Below the pieces are notes generated by a model. That model had not been told where the DNA came from, did not search any database, and saw only the letters and a program-made list of their open reading frames with translations. A stretch of 64,000 nt of DNA from Cloeon dipterum (lineage: Eukaryota; Arthropoda; Insecta; Ephemeroptera; Baetidae), in NCBI RefSeq assembly GCF_949628265.1, contig NC_088787.1, positions 3,152,501 through 3,216,500 on the forward strand, written 5' to 3'. Of the stretch, positions 60,929 through 64,000 are shown piece after piece (positions within the stretch are counted from its first letter, which is position 1; each line of letters opens with the position of its first letter). Made by a program: the position numbers and the translations under genes.

Positions 60929-63476
60929 TTATGGCAGGATTTGCAGGTACTGCGCCAACTCGGAAGTAGTGTCTTCGAGAGATGGTGTCGTGGGAGTTTC
61001 CGGTGCAACGTCGTCGTACAGAGGTTCCAATTGAGAAGTGCGGACGTAGTCGTCCTCAACTGGAGCACGAGGCGCCTCTCCAAAATTCTCGAAAGTCCTC
61101 TGCCTCTCAGGCATCGCTCTCACTCTTCTCGCCGATCGCGGGCTGAGACGAATCGGTCGCTCGTAGAGACTAGGAGGCGTAGCAGCCGCGTGGTCGTATA
61201 TTACGACTTCCTCGTACAGCGGCACTTCCGCGGGGCCGACGTCATCGTGGTTTTCAGCGATAACGGACATTTCCCGGGCCTCCGTCGTGTTTTGCAAAAG
61301 GGAATTGCTTCTTTTCTGTCTCAGGATGAGCCAAAGAATGATCAAACTCGACAGGATCACGGTGAATACGTTGGAGCAGATCAGAATGATGTTAAACAAG
61401 CTGGATGGTTCAGTAATGGTCTCTTGGCAATTGGGGGCGGGGATTTGATTGGCTGAAATATTAAAAATAAATCACCATGGTGTCGTTTTTTTCTTGAAGC
61501 TTTCCATTGAAATAAAAAGGAACTAAGAAACAATTAGGAAAGAAAAAATAAATGAAATTGATAGTAAATTTGGTTTTCAGTGATTATCTTAAAAGTTAAA
61601 AAGTACGGGGAATTTTGGAAATTTCCCGTCCCAGTTTCACATATTTATAAAAGTGAGCCAAATATCTAAAATTTAACCTAAATTTCCGGCAATGTGATTG
61701 TTACATATGCATGGGTGAACTGTAAATTGGTGGCTAGAAATAAAATGTAATGCCATGCAACTACGGTTATCGCTGCAGCGAGTCCTTTTTAATTAAATCT
61801 GGTTTTTGCAAAACTCATTAAAAATTTAGCTCTTTGTCTGGCTTTTAATATAAAGAAAAATGAGATTTTTGTTTGATTTAAAAGTTTTCAGAGGAAACTT
61901 ACCTGGTGAGGCCTCAAAGATGTAGGGCTTCGCACCGACTTCAGCCTTTTGTAGTCTGTACTTTCGCTTATTCGCTGTTTTATTAAGCTCAGTGAGCCAA
62001 AAGGTTCCCGACGAGTCCACGGCAAAAGTAAACGGCCGGTTGGTAGACAGGTGTCCAGCCTAAAAAAGTATCGGGCTATTTAATTTTAGCTCATAACAAT
62101 GGTTAAAATTTAAGAAATGAAACAAACCTCTCTTATTTAAAATAGGGAAAATGGAAACTAATCTAAAATTTCTTATTACAATCGGTGACCTACCTGATAA
62201 AAATGCTGCTCCCGAAATGGCTGGGAGGTGTTCCAAGAGATTAGGGAATTCTTTCCTGAAAAGGCTGCATACATGATCCCACGGTTGTCCATCATCATTT
62301 TGTAAGGCTCCGCCGTCCATTTTCCGATTAGTTCCGGATTTGCTGATCCAGTTCCTTTGCGAAGTGTGGCAACGGAAATCGAATACAGTTCATTGGACTT
62401 GTATTTGCTGAAGTAGAGCCGTCTCGGTTCCTCCTTAGGAGACAGGGAAATGGAGGAAATCATGATTCCTGGCGTGTCCACAATCCAAGATTGGGTTTTT
62501 TCCAAACTAAATACGACAATTTTTTGCTCATTTTCCCGTGAGATGTAGGCCAAGGTTCCGTCGTGAGTTTCGTCCAGCACCAAGTCATGCATGTGATAGC
62601 GAAAGGGAAAGTGATGAATGAGTTTGGTGTGGTTCGCGTTGACCAAGTCAACGGTCCATAGTTTCGCATTGCAATTTTCGCTACCGTCATCGAGCACCCA
62701 CAGCCTACCAACGGAATCTACTTCCAATCCTTTTGCAGCCTGGATGGTCTTGTTGCAATCTTTAATTTTCTACAAACATAATATATTGTTACGTTTTAGA
62801 ACAAATCTTCAACGAAAATTCACATTTCGCTTACTCTGTTAAGGGTAAAATGAATTTTCAAAATTATTGCACTGCCATTTTTCGTGTATATAAATTATTT
62901 CTTATGACGTACAACACTACAGCAAATTTTTATCTTATGCAGGTTGCATATTCGCAATAGCCACACTCATGTAACTTAGCATCTTTTTTGGAGGAAATTA
63001 AAATAATTTGTATTTATCCTGACCAGAAATCCAGAAAATTCAATCACGTGGCCGCTCATTGCATGAAAATAGAAGAAAAATCTACAAAATTCAACTAAAA
63101 AGTGACTTTTTTCTGAGCGCATTTCATTTGATTGTTAATCTTTACTTTTCACACTTACTTGGGTGTCCCAGGAAGGAAATGGAGTGAGCTTCGGGGACGC
63201 AGAGGACGCGCTGCTCGTCGGCAGAGACACCAGAGTCGCCGGAAGATTGTTGCTAAATTTATTAAGGCTGAGGAAGATCCTTGTTCCGTGGACAGCCATG
63301 TAAAGAGGTTCAATATTCTCTAGGTTGAATTTCCCAGCTTCCAAGGCCTGTGTCTTGTTCGCTTCCGACGGCCACTCGTATTTTAACGCATCGGGCCATT
63401 CGTAGACTTGCGTGAAGTTGACGACGGTGGCCAAGGAAATGCGGAGAAAAACGATGACAAAGAAGAAAGGATTCAT
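60929..63476 (-). CDS. yellow/MRJP-type protein Y11, anchored, long tyrosine-motif tail
   Basis: Four exons, 524 aa: 63159-63476, 62194-62769, 61903-62059, 60929-61452, in phase. Signal peptide MNPFFFVIVFLRISLATV. Propeller marks: VYEWPDALKYEWP, MAVHGTRIFLSL, VDSVGRLWVLDDGSENC, KLWTVDLVNANHTKLIHHFP, KIVVFSLEKTQSW, STNRPFTFAVDSSGTFWLT. Transmembrane segment at about 370-393 (NVFTVILSSLIILWLILR) and a cytoplasmic tail of about 130 residues, the longest here. The tail carries five separated tyrosine sites: PLYEEV, VIYDH, SLYERP, DDYVRT and PLYDDV, in an acidic, Pro/Arg-rich context that resembles docking or sorting motifs. The tail shares no clear sequence with that of Y9 although the propellers are close. 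Possible receptor-like or trafficking role (inference). Confidence 0.88.
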
Positions 63477-64000
63477 GACTCGAAAGTTTCCGTACTGAAA
63501 AATGTACGAATAGATGTTATTAAAATGCTTTAATTTAAGAGGAAGTCGCAATTTAAAACAGAAAAAATTAACAATTCAAAGAGCTATAAAGTTTTATTGT
63601 AAAAGGTAGAGCCATCTATTTAGTATGAGAAGAGTGTATTTAATAATAATTTGTATAGAAACTACTTCCAAGATAAATACGAACCTGCACGCTGGGTTAA
63701 AAAGGAGGCAAAACTTCAGCTGTGTCGCAGAAAGATGAGTGGTTTTTAAAGGCAATTAGCTCGCCTTTAATAGCTACCAACCCGGAACAATTTAACCTAT
63801 TATCGGTTGATAAAGGCACTACGCAGAAGGCGATAAAACCACAAATCACCAAATAAGGAAAACTTGTGAGCAACATACAAGTTGGAAATTCCGGAAATAT
63901 CGGCTATTGAATTTTTTAAATCAATTAATATTAATTTTTGAGAGTCTTTTGAAGAACAGCTGCTAATTCAGAGCACAAAAAAACATACTTTATAGCCAAC
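63477..64000. other. upstream region of Y11, to window end
   Basis: Resembles the Y9 upstream region: CACTCATCTTTCTGCGACACAGCTG (split over 63710-63735, minus) and the weak TATTAAAGG near 63772. It likely contains the Y11 promoter and a non-coding first exon. Nothing else seen. Confidence 0.45.

Noticed and set aside
60917..61456. 179-codon plus-strand open frame
   Set aside because: Antisense to the Y11 anchor exon, which is supported by splice phase and the transmembrane segment.

Overview
This looks like a nuclear insect genome segment. It is AT-rich, its genes have short GT-AG introns, and nearly all coding capacity belongs to animal families (yellow/MRJP, C-type lectin, M14 carboxypeptidase, C2H2 zinc finger, caspase/NACHT/ankyrin). 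The yellow/MRJP family points to an insect. I cannot name the species; an early-branching insect such as a mayfly is a guess. All gene models below were assembled by hand from splice sites, reading phase and comparison among the paralogs in the window.

Layout. 0.2-2.6 kb: a secreted protein with two C-type-lectin-like domains (minus). 3.8-5.4 kb: an M14 carboxypeptidase with altered active-site residues (minus). 6.3-63.5 kb: a tandem array of eleven yellow/MRJP-type genes, all on the minus strand, called Y1 to Y11 here. Ten are readable, although Y4 is split by a transposon; Y10 is a pseudogene. Most have four coding exons: signal peptide plus first propeller blade, the main propeller exon with GRLWVLD, a short last-blade exon, and a separate anchor exon. 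They fall into groups by leader and C-terminus: Y3-Y7 (leader MSPFF, membrane-spanning tail), Y2 and Y8 (short hydrophobic, GPI-signal-like tail), Y9-Y11 (leader MNPFF/MKPFF, membrane-spanning tail), and the divergent Y1. Classical yellow/MRJP proteins are secreted, so attachment of the propeller to a membrane by a modular last exon is the main theme of the cluster. Y6 lost the anchor exon, Y4 had it interrupted by a 4.9-kb element, and Y3 lost the usual acceptor in front of it.

Two non-yellow genes sit inside the array. At 41.7-47.9 kb (minus) is a multi-domain gene encoding an intact-looking caspase unit, a second caspase-like unit without catalytic residues, a NACHT NTPase and a long ankyrin array. 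This is an NLR-like architecture and the most striking object in the window. It lies between two direct copies of a 1-kb segment. At 53.5-55.5 kb (plus) is a C2H2 zinc-finger gene with about a dozen fingers.

Regulation and repeats. Y2-Y7 share a 5' block with a non-coding first exon, a splice donor and a CACGTG palindrome; in Y3-Y7 this is GTCACGTGAC, the CLEAR/M-box consensus. Y9 and Y1 have TATA-like boxes instead. Mobile DNA includes the 4.9-kb element in Y4, whose ends are packed with CACGTG motifs, three copies of a TTAA-flanked MITE and a fold-back MITE in a Y8 intron. Upstream regions of Y9 and Y10 are segmental duplicates containing CRE-like TGACGTCA sites.
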